Below are positions 41,620 to 50,033 of a DNA stretch of 64,000 nucleotides, one piece after another; positions within the stretch are counted from its first letter, which is position 1; each line of letters begins with the position of its first letter. The DNA is from CAYTLW01 sp964438735 (GTDB taxonomy: Bacteria > Myxococcota_A > UBA9042): assembly GCA_964438735.1 (NCBI GenBank), contig CAYTLW010000003.1, positions 84,057-148,056 of the forward strand, written 5' to 3'. The notes under the pieces are model-generated. The model was given only the letters and a program-made list of their open reading frames with translations, was not told where the DNA came from and did no database searches. The position numbers and the translations under genes are program-made.

Positions 41620-42896
41620 GGGGACAGCTCCAAGAGCGGGCTGTTGCGCAACACCTGACGCTGCTGCGCGGTCAGGCCGGTCGATTTATCCGTCACGGCA
41701 TAGAACATGAGGTTGGCGGCGTCATCCTTGGCCGTATCCGGCAGGTGGTCGTGAATCGACTCGCCATTGTCGCCAGGCGGCTCCGTGCTGTGAAAAAGGC
41801 CGAGGTAGTGGGCCACCTCGTGCGCCATGACCCTGCCGAGCAAGCTCTCCTGGCCTTTGGGTGGCGTCAGGCTGAAGGCCACTCCACAACGCTCGCACCC
41901 CGTCTCGCGTGGCGGCCCGGGCACGCCGCCGGACAGGCCCAGGAGCACGGCACTACCCGGTGGCCCACCGCCAGAGAGGTTGATCTTCTCGACCAGGAAC
42001 AAGTTCAACCCAACCGGCAGGCCCTTGCCGCTGAGAAAGAGCCCGGCCAGGTCGCTCTTGGGCCCGTGGATGGAGTTGACGAATCGATAGGTATCGCCCA
42101 CGTCGAAGTAGCGTACAGGGTCGGCCACGATACCGGCGACGGAGAGGGTCTTGTTGACGGCGGCCAGGGCGGCGATCACCCGGGGATGAGCGGCGGCATT
42201 GTCAACCGTGATGCCAGCAGCGCCGGTGGCGCAGATGTTCAGCGGCAATCGCCTCGTCTTGCCATCATCCGGCCCCAATACGACGTGCACATGTGCGGTG
42301 AAGTCCGAAGCGGCTGGGGCGTATGTGGGTGGATCGCCTTCCTTGCGGTCAAACGCGTAGAAGCGCAGCCGATGCGGGCCCGGCGCAATGTCCGCACTCG
42401 GGGTGTTGGGGAACAGGAACGCCGCCTGCCCGGGCTGCGCCACAATCCGGTTGGCGCAGGGTGTCAGGCAGGCCATGGGGGAGGCGCTGATCTGCAGCCA
42501 TGCCTTCGGAATCAGCGACAGCGCTCCCACCGGAGTCAATTCGGACAGGGTGTAGTGGTGGGATGGCTGACCCATGGCGGTGATCACGAAAGAGCGCGCG
42601 CAGACAGGCAGGTCGAATTCTCTCGGGATGGTGTAGCCGTCAGCCCCCGCGGTGAACGCGCCCAGCTCGAGACGCACAACCGAGACGCTGCAGGTCTGCG
42701 CCTGATCCGAGCCCCCGGCGGCGTCACCGTCGGCGGTGGTTCGCCCATCGACATCGCCGGCGACATCCCCAGAGTCCGGTTCTTCGCCGCCCGGGCCGCA
42801 AGCAGCAACCTGCAATGATCCCAGGAGCATGGTGCTGGCAACTACATTAGCGACGCGTCGTGAGATCCCGGCGGCGCTCATGGAAGGGACGTTCAT
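41616..42896 (-). CDS. Metzincin-like zinc metalloprotease lipoprotein
   Basis: 426 residues. A lipoprotein signal ends in VAACGPGG (Cys about 33), then an acidic linker (EEPDSGDVAGDVDG). Residues 359-369 read HEVAHYLGLFH, the full HExxHxxGxxH zinc motif of metzincins, and a candidate Met-turn (NLMFY, Met397) follows 28 residues later. These are the marks of an active extracellular protease. The upstream 300 residues are beta-rich with several Cys residues and could be a pro-region or binding domain. The specific family (reprolysin-, matrixin- or pappalysin-like) cannot be fixed by eye. It is co-translated with a HEAT-like exported protein. Confidence 0.75.
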   Translation of the reverse strand: MNVPSMSAAGISRRVANVVASTMLLGSLQVAACGPGGEEPDSGDVAGDVDGRTTADGDAAGGSDQAQTCSVSVVRLELGAFTAGADGYTIPREFDLPVCARSFVITAMGQPSHHYTLSELTPVGALSLIPKAWLQISASPMACLTPCANRIVAQPGQAAFLFPNTPSADIAPGPHRLRFYAFDRKEGDPPTYAPAASDFTAHVHVVLGPDDGKTRRLPLNICATGAAGITVDNAAAHPRVIAALAAVNKTLSVAGIVADPVRYFDVGDTYRFVNSIHGPKSDLAGLFLSGKGLPVGLNLFLVEKINLSGGGPPGSAVLLGLSGGVPGPPRETGCERCGVAFSLTPPKGQESLLGRVMAHEVAHYLGLFHSTEPPGDNGESIHDHLPDTAKDDAANLMFYAVTDKSTGLTAQQRQVLRNSPLLELSP

Positions 42897-43170
42897 GGGG
42901 AATAGAGTCTACCACCTGGACGTTGGTGATTTGAAACCCGGCGCCGCCCCCCAACGGCGCAAGCAACGGGTTGGGTTCCCCCCTCCCTGGCTGATCGGGC
43001 TCGACGACACGGCTTCCCTCCCCTCCTCAACACCGATCGTCGACCCGGTCAGCCAGGGCCCCTCAAACAAGCCAGACAGCGACCACGAGCAGGGCCTGAC
43101 CCGGTCTGCCACCACCGGAACGCGCCCTCGGACTTGCCGTTCGCGCCCACTTCGGATAGATGCGGCACCC

Positions 43171-43704
43171 ATGGCATGTCGTCGCCTCGCTCACCTTCAC
43201 ATCCTGCTGGCCCCCCTGGTGGTGATCGCCATCCTCCTTGGCCCGCGCGACGGATACGCCGGCGACTACGACCGCAACGACGTGCTCTCGCGGGAGCTCG
43301 GTTTCGGCGCCATGATGCTGCCGGTTGATGGTTCTCCAGTGGCGCTGATGGTCCGGGGTTCGGCGCGCAGCCACGTGCGCCGCTTCTATTTCGGCACCGA
43401 GGTCAGCGCGGGATTCGTCCTGGACGTACGCCCCCTGCTCACGGTTGGCACCATGATCGGCCTGGAGAGCGCCGATGATGCATGGCAGCCGCTGCGGGCC
43501 TATGCCGAGGTGGGCGCCGGCCTCTTCTGGGCAAATACGGGGCCCCTCGAGCTGCTGAACTTCCACGCCGAGGCCGGCGTGAGATACATCGTGACGAGCT
43601 TTCGCCGGCCCCACCTGTCGCTGCACATGGGCGCCCGAGCCCTGACCAGCCTGGCCCGATTTGGCGGCACGATCACCTGTGGCGTGCAGTGGACATTCGA
43701 CTGA
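43171..43704 (+). CDS. Small exported beta-barrel-like protein
   Basis: 177 residues from the ATG at 43171. A signal peptide (HILLAPLVVIAILLGPRDGYAG, cleavage near 30) is followed by Gly/aromatic alternating strands (FYFGTEVSAGFVLDVRPLLT, GTMIGLESADDAWQPLRAYA, LHMGARALTSLARFGG) and ends in CGVQWTFD. This looks like a small outer-membrane barrel, though with fewer strands than usual. The family was not recognised. It is transcribed toward the ArsA-like gene, with about 100 bases between them. Confidence 0.55.
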   Translation: MACRRLAHLHILLAPLVVIAILLGPRDGYAGDYDRNDVLSRELGFGAMMLPVDGSPVALMVRGSARSHVRRFYFGTEVSAGFVLDVRPLLTVGTMIGLESADDAWQPLRAYAEVGAGLFWANTGPLELLNFHAEAGVRYIVTSFRRPHLSLHMGARALTSLARFGGTITCGVQWTFD

Positions 43705-43802
43705 CGATCACACGGCGCCTGCGACCCGACGATTGACGGCGAATCGCTCACCATGCTTCGATGCCGGCTCCTTTGGCGGGCGCCCGGCTGGAGAGGCAAT
43801 CG

Positions 43803-44972
43803 TTGAATCCCATCTTCGCACGACTCCTGCAAGAGCGACGTGTCCTCGTCTGCGTGGGCGCGGGCGGTGTGGGCAAGACGACGATCTCCGCCACGTTGGG
43901 GGTCGCCGCGGCGCGGCAGGGCAAACGAACCCTGGTCTTGACGGTGGATCCTGCTCGACGGCTGGCCAACGCCCTGGGCCTGAGCGCCTTTGACGAGCAG
44001 GTGCAGACGATCGATCCGGCGGGCTTTGCCGGACCCGACGACGACAATGCTCAACCACTCGACGTGGCTATGCTGGACGTCAAGAGCACGTTCGACCGCG
44101 TGGTTCGACGCTATGCCACCAGTGACGAGCACTACAGAGCCATCATCGACAATCGATTCTACCACCAGGCATCCACCGCCCTGGCCGGCTCCCAGGAGTA
44201 CATGGCCATGGAGCGCCTGTACGAGATCGCCACCAACGCCTCCTACGATCTGATCGTGCTCGACACGCCGCCTTCCGCCCACGCGCTCGATTTCCTGGAC
44301 GCGCCGAAACGCCTGATCGCGTTGCTGGAATCGCCTGGCTTCCGGGTCTTGTTGCGCTCATTCCGCCGCTCCCAGGGCGAGGGCAACTTCCTCTTCGGCA
44401 GGGATTCCTTGCTGATGCGAGGCATCGGTCGATTCACCGGCGCGGACATGTTCCACGGCCTGCTGGACTTCTTCGCCACCCTCAGCGCGACTTTCGACGG
44501 ATTCGTCGAGCGAGCGCGCAACGTGCTCGCCCTGATAAACAGCGATCGGACCGCGTTCATCATCGTGTCAGCCTGCGACGAGACGAGCCTTCACGAGGGG
44601 CTGTTTCTGCACAAACGCCTGCGGGACGAGCGGATGCCGGTGGGCGGCTGGGTGCTCAATCGGGTTCGCCCCTACTCGACCTTGCCCCTGGATGAAGGCG
44701 ATCAGCTCGTGGGCCGGCTCGAGGCGGCGCTGGCGCGGTCTGATCATGGCGCCCATGCCAGGGCCGTGGTGGGCCAGACGGCTGCGCGGCTGGCCAACGC
44801 AGCGACCGCACTCGCGGCGCTGGCCATGGAAGATCGGCGTCTGCAGCAACGTCTGGAGAAATCGGTCGGCGAATTGCCAGTGGTGCCAGTGCCGCGCCGA
44901 CGAGACGAACCGGCGACGCTGCCCCAGCTCTGCCGACTCGCCGACGTCCTGATCGGGCGAAACGACAAGTGA
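43803..44972 (+). CDS. ArsA/GET3-family ATPase
   Basis: 389 residues from a TTG preceded by GGAGAGG; an ATG at 43761 is an alternative without such a site. The P-loop GAGGVGKTT is at 19-27, with VLTVDPARRLANALGL near 45, LIVLDTPPSAHALDFL near 145 and a signature region further on. The signature lysine of the deviant Walker A (GKGGVGKT) is Ala here. The family drives anion export (ArsA) or protein targeting (Get3); in many high-GC bacteria such proteins occur as two half-proteins, but only one is present here. Its stop overlaps the GTG of the YfhO-like gene by 4 bases (GTGA), implying co-translation. Confidence 0.85.
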   Translation: MNPIFARLLQERRVLVCVGAGGVGKTTISATLGVAAARQGKRTLVLTVDPARRLANALGLSAFDEQVQTIDPAGFAGPDDDNAQPLDVAMLDVKSTFDRVVRRYATSDEHYRAIIDNRFYHQASTALAGSQEYMAMERLYEIATNASYDLIVLDTPPSAHALDFLDAPKRLIALLESPGFRVLLRSFRRSQGEGNFLFGRDSLLMRGIGRFTGADMFHGLLDFFATLSATFDGFVERARNVLALINSDRTAFIIVSACDETSLHEGLFLHKRLRDERMPVGGWVLNRVRPYSTLPLDEGDQLVGRLEAALARSDHGAHARAVVGQTAARLANAATALAALAMEDRRLQQRLEKSVGELPVVPVPRRRDEPATLPQLCRLADVLIGRNDK

Positions 44973-47386
44973 AACCCCAGGCGGGCCGGAACATCGAGCG
45001 ACTCTGGCTGCTGGCCGTCGTGATGGTGCTCGCCATTCCTGGCGTCTGGCTGGCACAGGGCGGCGGCGTCTACGTCGGCAACGGCACAGACCTGTACTCC
45101 TACCAACTGCCCATGCGCCGGATGCTGCGAGCGCTGCTCCTGGATGGGCAGTTGCCGCAGTGGAATCCCTATGTGCTCGGCGGCCTGCCGCTGCACGCCG
45201 GCCTGCAGCTTGGCCTGCTCTATCCGCCCAACTGGCTGATGGTCCTGGCGACTCCCGAGCAGGGTATCGGCTGGCTGATCGCCGGACACCTGGCGCTGCT
45301 GGCCATTGGCGGCTGTGTGCTCGCCAACGCCCACGCGGGTCGCCCCCTGGGCACCTGGCGACCTGGGGCTGCCGTGACCGCGGCGCTGCTGGTCGGCGCG
45401 GGCCCCACGTGGGGGCACATCTGGCCGGGCCACTTGAGCTTCATCGAGGCGTGGGCATGGACGCCGCTGCTGGCCGCCCTGACGATGGTGGCCTGCCGTC
45501 GCTTTGACCTGGTGGCGGCGCTATTGGCTGCCGCTGTATTGGCCCTGCAGTTGCTGGCCGGCCATCCGCAGGTCACCTACCTGTCGCTGGTGGGCGTCGG
45601 GGTGCTGGTGGTCGCGCACGGCCTCGACCCGGCGGCCGCAGCCCCGGCCCATGCCGAAACTCCGCCTTCCCTGACCCGTCGCTGGTCCGGCGCCTTGCTG
45701 ATCCTGATGTTGATCGCCGCTTCCGCGGCGCTCCTGGCCGCCGCGCAGCTGTTGCCGACCTGGCAGTTGCGACCGTTGCTCAACCGCAGTCTTGGCGCCT
45801 CGGATTCGCTGGCGCTGTCGTTTTCGGCGCCGCCCCGCTTTCTGTTGACGGCCCTGGCGCCGGAGGCTTTCGGCGGTCCGACCCAACGCCTTGCCACCTT
45901 CTCCTACCACGAGACGGTGGCCCACCTGGGCGCCGGCGGGCTGGCCTTGTTGGCACTGTCACTGACCCGATTGCGACGGCGAAACGTGGTGATCGGCCTG
46001 GGCCTGGCCTTCATGCTCCTGCTCACACCGGGTCGTCATGGCCCGTTGATGGAGGCCCTGCTGCCGGTCGTGCCGGGACTTGACGCGTTTCGCGTGCCCT
46101 CGCGCTGGTTGCTGCCGGTTGTCCTGCTGATCGCCGCCCTGGCTGGAGAGGCCGCGGACGATCTGCTCAGCCACCGCTCAACTGTGCCACGGCTCGCCCG
46201 AGACAAGACCCCCGCGCCACCCCCAGCCCTGGGCAATCGATGGTCGGCTATCGTGCTCCTGCTCCTCGCGTCCGCCCTGGCGGTGAGCGCATGGACCTGC
46301 CAACCCGATGAAGGCTGGTGGCCCGCACTGCTGGACACTCGCAGGGTGGGTGGCGCCGATCTGGGCCAACTCAGCGGCCGGGTGCGCTGGTCGCTATGGG
46401 CGGGGGCTGCCGCCAGCGTCGCGGTCGGTCTGGCGGCGCTGAAGCCAGGATGGAGACAGCGAGTCGGCCAACTGCTGCTGGGGGCGGTGATGCTCGAGGC
46501 GCTGGCGTTCGGATTCGCCCATGGGGGCGAACGCTGGCATCGACCGGCCGAGCAACTGGACTGGTCCGCTACGACCGCCAGTACCATTCGAAAGGCCATC
46601 GGCGATGGCAGGTTGGCGACCGCGGCGCGCCTGCGCCACGCAAACTGGGGCGGCGCCCATGAAGTGCGGATCGCCGGCGGCTACGAGACCGCGGTTCCTG
46701 CCTGGAGCAATCGGTACGCCAATCGCCTCTCCAGACGACCGATCGACCGCTACGCCGTCAACCTGCAGGTGCGCCGGCCCGGTCCATGGCTCGATCGCCT
46801 GGCTGTCACCCACCTGTTGCGCCACCGCCGCGACGGCTCTGCGGCACGCGCGTTTCAGAGATGGCCCGTGGTGACGAGGGCAAGCGGCGGGCTGGTCCTG
46901 CATCGCAACCCGAAGCCACTGCCCCGGGCGACCATGGCACGCCGCGTCGAAGTCATATCCGACCGCCGTGGCGCACTGCTACGCCTGGGCCGGCTGCCAC
47001 GAGACGCCGTCGTCATCGACCAGGAGCCGCCACGCGGTACGAGCACCGGCACGGTGACCATCGCTCGCCAGACCAACGACGAGGTCCACCTCGATGTGGC
47101 CGCGACGGGTCCGGGGGTTGTGGTCCTGCGCGACGTATTGCTGGACGGCTGGTCCGTGACCGTGGACGGTGCGCCGGCGAAGGCGCTGCTGGTCGACGCC
47201 CTGTTCCGCGCGGTCGCGGTGCCCTCCGGGCGGCATGAGGTGGTGTGGACCTACCGCGCCCCTGGCCTCGTGGCGGGCGGTATCGTGACGCTGCTGGCGT
47301 TCATCTTGTGGCTGGTGGGAATCCGTCTGGCCTACCGACGCTCGGGCGCACGCGCCGTGTCGCTGCAAACCGAACGAGCGCCCTGA
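44969..47386 (+). CDS. YfhO-family multi-pass membrane protein
   Basis: 805 residues with about 10-12 hydrophobic segments in the first 500 (LLAVVMVLAIPGVWLAQGGG, GWLIAGHLALLAIGGCVLAN, LLILMLIAASAALLAAAQLL) and one near the end (GLVAGGIVTLLAFILWLVGI). The N-terminal region has the YfhO marks GTDLYSYQLPM, LPQWNPYVLGGLPLHAGLQ and LYPPNWLM. YfhO proteins are GT-C-like and take part in glycosylation of lipoteichoic acids or other envelope glycans in some species. The C-terminal 200 residues are a soluble beta-rich domain. The 3' end overlaps comEC, on the opposite strand, by 55 bases. Confidence 0.85.
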   Translation: MKPQAGRNIERLWLLAVVMVLAIPGVWLAQGGGVYVGNGTDLYSYQLPMRRMLRALLLDGQLPQWNPYVLGGLPLHAGLQLGLLYPPNWLMVLATPEQGIGWLIAGHLALLAIGGCVLANAHAGRPLGTWRPGAAVTAALLVGAGPTWGHIWPGHLSFIEAWAWTPLLAALTMVACRRFDLVAALLAAAVLALQLLAGHPQVTYLSLVGVGVLVVAHGLDPAAAAPAHAETPPSLTRRWSGALLILMLIAASAALLAAAQLLPTWQLRPLLNRSLGASDSLALSFSAPPRFLLTALAPEAFGGPTQRLATFSYHETVAHLGAGGLALLALSLTRLRRRNVVIGLGLAFMLLLTPGRHGPLMEALLPVVPGLDAFRVPSRWLLPVVLLIAALAGEAADDLLSHRSTVPRLARDKTPAPPPALGNRWSAIVLLLLASALAVSAWTCQPDEGWWPALLDTRRVGGADLGQLSGRVRWSLWAGAAASVAVGLAALKPGWRQRVGQLLLGAVMLEALAFGFAHGGERWHRPAEQLDWSATTASTIRKAIGDGRLATAARLRHANWGGAHEVRIAGGYETAVPAWSNRYANRLSRRPIDRYAVNLQVRRPGPWLDRLAVTHLLRHRRDGSAARAFQRWPVVTRASGGLVLHRNPKPLPRATMARRVEVISDRRGALLRLGRLPRDAVVIDQEPPRGTSTGTVTIARQTNDEVHLDVAATGPGVVVLRDVLLDGWSVTVDGAPAKALLVDALFRAVAVPSGRHEVVWTYRAPGLVAGGIVTLLAFILWLVGIRLAYRRSGARAVSLQTERAP

Positions 47387-49845
47387 TCCATACACCAGCC
47401 GGAGCTGGACATGCGCAAGCGCACGGCCCCGTGCTCGGTGGCCCACAGGCGAATGCCCATGTCTTCATAGCGGCGCCGGATCGCAGGGTGGGGGAAGGGC
47501 AGTTGACCCCATGACCTGGCCCCGGCCACAGCCACCATTGGCGACAATTGTCGCAGGAAAGCACGGGTGCTGGAGGTGGTCGACCCATGGTGCGGAGCCT
47601 TGAGTACGGCCACCGGTCGCAGGGCGCCGGGCAGCGCCAGCAGCGCACGTTCTGCGGCCACCTCGATGTCGCCGGTGAGCAGCAGCCGATGGCGACCGGT
47701 GGCGACTTCGAGCACCACGGAGCGGTCGTTCGCCCCGTCCGCCCCGTGGGCACCGAGCGCCACCGGCCATACCACCCGGATCGTCACCTCGCCGTGCCGG
47801 AATGTCGTGCAGTGATCGTCGGCGCGCCCATCCAGACGTCGCCACCTGGTTCCCTGTCGCCGCAAGGTGTCGATCAGCTCGCGATGCTCGGCGCCGGCCG
47901 CGTGGTCTCCCGTCCACCAGAGTTCCCGCACCCGCAGACTCCGAGCCAATGCCAGCAGACCGTTCTCATGGTCCGGATGGGGGTGGGTCATGACCATCAC
48001 GTCGATCCTGCTCACGCCCAGCTGCCGCAGCGCGGGCAGCACGGCCCGCTCGCCGACGCGCCCGTCATCGCCAGTCTCGCCGCCGCCATCGACCACGATG
48101 ACCTGCCCGTCCGGCATCTTCAGGACGATCGCGTCACCGTGGCCGACATCCAGAAACCACGCCTCGAATGAAGCGGGCGCCGGGGCGCTGCTGAGGGCGA
48201 TGACGGGCCCGACAACCAGAGCGACTACCACAGCCGTCACCGACCACAACGCCTTGTGCCGGACCACGAGCAAGCCAGCCGCGCACACAGGCACGAGGAC
48301 CGCGATGAACGCCGCCTGCAGGCCGCCGATCTGCCAGGCGGGAAACAGCCACGCGGGAGCCTGCACTGCGGCGTCCAGCGGCGCGATCGCCAGGTCAGCC
48401 AACGTGGAGAGGCCTTCGATCACTGCCAGATGGGTGGCGCTGCCCAGCCACGTACATGCGGCGAACCACGCGACCACGAGCAAGGCCAGCGGCAGGAGCA
48501 CTACCCCCACCCAGGGCACGATCAGGATGTTGGCCAGCGGGGCAAGGAGAGGCAATTGCCCGAAAACGGGGATGGCGACGAGCGAGGTCGCCGCCGCCGC
48601 ACCGGCCGACACACCGAAGGCGCGCAGCAACCAGCCAGGGCGACGATCATCGCCAGCCAGGCGCAGCGCCAGCCGGTGGCCGAGGGCGACGCCCAAGACG
48701 CCCAGCAAGGACAACTGCAGGCCCACGTCCTGGACGATCTCCGGCTCGAGCAAGGCCAGCAGCAGCGCCGCGAAACCGAGCGTCTCGGCCAGGTCGAAGC
48801 GGGAGGCGGCAGCGCGAATCATCAGGGCGAATGTGGCCATTAATGCGGCCCGTTGGGTGCTCGGCGCGGCGCCGGTGATCAGGACGTAGAACCACGCCGC
48901 GGCCAGGCACGGGACCAGCGCCAACTGCCAGAATGTCCCCCGACGTAGCAGCCCCACCGCCAGCCCACCGATCAGCAGGCGCAGGAGAGCGGCCATGAGG
49001 GCCACCACCAGGCCCACGTGCGCGCCGGAGACGGCGAGGATATGCGCCGTTCCGCTGTCTCGCAGCATCCGCCGCAGGTCGGCATCGACGCCGCCCCGAT
49101 CGCCGAGTCCAAGCGCCCGCAGGACACCGCCCGCGCGACCGGGCAAGCCATCTGCCAGGGCGAGGGCCAGGCGGGTCCGCACGCGCCCCATCGCGCGCTG
49201 AAATGTACTCGACAGGGACTGGGAGGCCGAGGCAGCCGTCGGCGCCTTGCGCATGGTCTCGCCATTCACCGACAGCCGACCCACACGTCCGCGGGCCAGC
49301 CAGGCCTGGCGCAGCCGGTCGGCCCCAGGGTTGTCGTAGCCAGGAGGAGGCGCCACAAAGCCGGGAACCCGCAGGACATCACCCGGGGCGGGCATGATGC
49401 GCCGTCCTTTTGAGCGGACCCTTACCTTCCCCCGACGGGCCACGCACTGGCCGGCTTCGGGGGCGGGCAGGTTGCAAGTGGCCAGCCACTCTGCCCAGAA
49501 GACCAGTCCGTCCTCGGTCGGCAACGCCGCCGAACTCACTTGCACCAATTGCAGCGGGGGTCGGCGCCCGCGGCGTGGCGGATCCGGCGCCGAGTAAACA
49601 GGCTGCGTATGCCTGGCAGTGGCCAGCAGTCCGGCGAGCAGGACCACGGCGACCCATGCAGCCACCGGCGCCAACAACGTCCGACCGCGCCGATTCAATG
49701 CCCACAGCAGGACCAGGCATGTGACCGCGGCAACCGCCGCGGCGCGCGGGTCGAAGGTGGTCAGCGACCAGGCGGTACCACTCCACACCGCCACGGCGGC
49801 GGGTGACCAGATCCGACCCCGAAGCGACTCAGCCAAGCGCTCCAT
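47332..49845 (-). CDS. comEC: ComEC/Rec2-family DNA-uptake channel
   Basis: 837 residues. ComEC forms the inner-membrane channel that takes up single-stranded DNA during transformation. Order: two N-terminal membrane segments, a DUF4131-type soluble part (LVQVSSAALPTEDGLVFWAE region), the Competence domain with about eight membrane spans (DSGTAHILAVSGAHVGLVVA near 255, GAAPSTQRAALMATFALMIR near 330), and a C-terminal metallo-beta-lactamase domain (WFLDVGHGDAIVLKMPDGQV, GGGETGDDGRVGERAVLPAL, VMTHPHPDHENGLL near 615). The HxHxDH metal motif is intact. Its last 55 bases are antisense to the YfhO-like gene. No other competence gene is nearby. Confidence 0.93.
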   Translation of the reverse strand: MERLAESLRGRIWSPAAVAVWSGTAWSLTTFDPRAAAVAAVTCLVLLWALNRRGRTLLAPVAAWVAVVLLAGLLATARHTQPVYSAPDPPRRGRRPPLQLVQVSSAALPTEDGLVFWAEWLATCNLPAPEAGQCVARRGKVRVRSKGRRIMPAPGDVLRVPGFVAPPPGYDNPGADRLRQAWLARGRVGRLSVNGETMRKAPTAASASQSLSSTFQRAMGRVRTRLALALADGLPGRAGGVLRALGLGDRGGVDADLRRMLRDSGTAHILAVSGAHVGLVVALMAALLRLLIGGLAVGLLRRGTFWQLALVPCLAAAWFYVLITGAAPSTQRAALMATFALMIRAAASRFDLAETLGFAALLLALLEPEIVQDVGLQLSLLGVLGVALGHRLALRLAGDDRRPGWLLRAFGVSAGAAAATSLVAIPVFGQLPLLAPLANILIVPWVGVVLLPLALLVVAWFAACTWLGSATHLAVIEGLSTLADLAIAPLDAAVQAPAWLFPAWQIGGLQAAFIAVLVPVCAAGLLVVRHKALWSVTAVVVALVVGPVIALSSAPAPASFEAWFLDVGHGDAIVLKMPDGQVIVVDGGGETGDDGRVGERAVLPALRQLGVSRIDVMVMTHPHPDHENGLLALARSLRVRELWWTGDHAAGAEHRELIDTLRRQGTRWRRLDGRADDHCTTFRHGEVTIRVVWPVALGAHGADGANDRSVVLEVATGRHRLLLTGDIEVAAERALLALPGALRPVAVLKAPHHGSTTSSTRAFLRQLSPMVAVAGARSWGQLPFPHPAIRRRYEDMGIRLWATEHGAVRLRMSSSGWCMDQGARSVCSDTARAPERR

Positions 49846-50033
49846 TCGCCCTCCGGGCCGACCGATGAACAGATCGGCGCCCGTGAGGTGATCGTCGGCA
49901 GCGGCAAAAGCGTTCGCGAACGCGACGAAGTCAGCGCGTCAGATGGTGCCCGCGCACCCCTGCAAGAGGGCAAGGCACGCCATGTGCAGCTTCAGAATGG
50001 GAGACGTGAGCCGCTATCACGGCGATCGCGACC

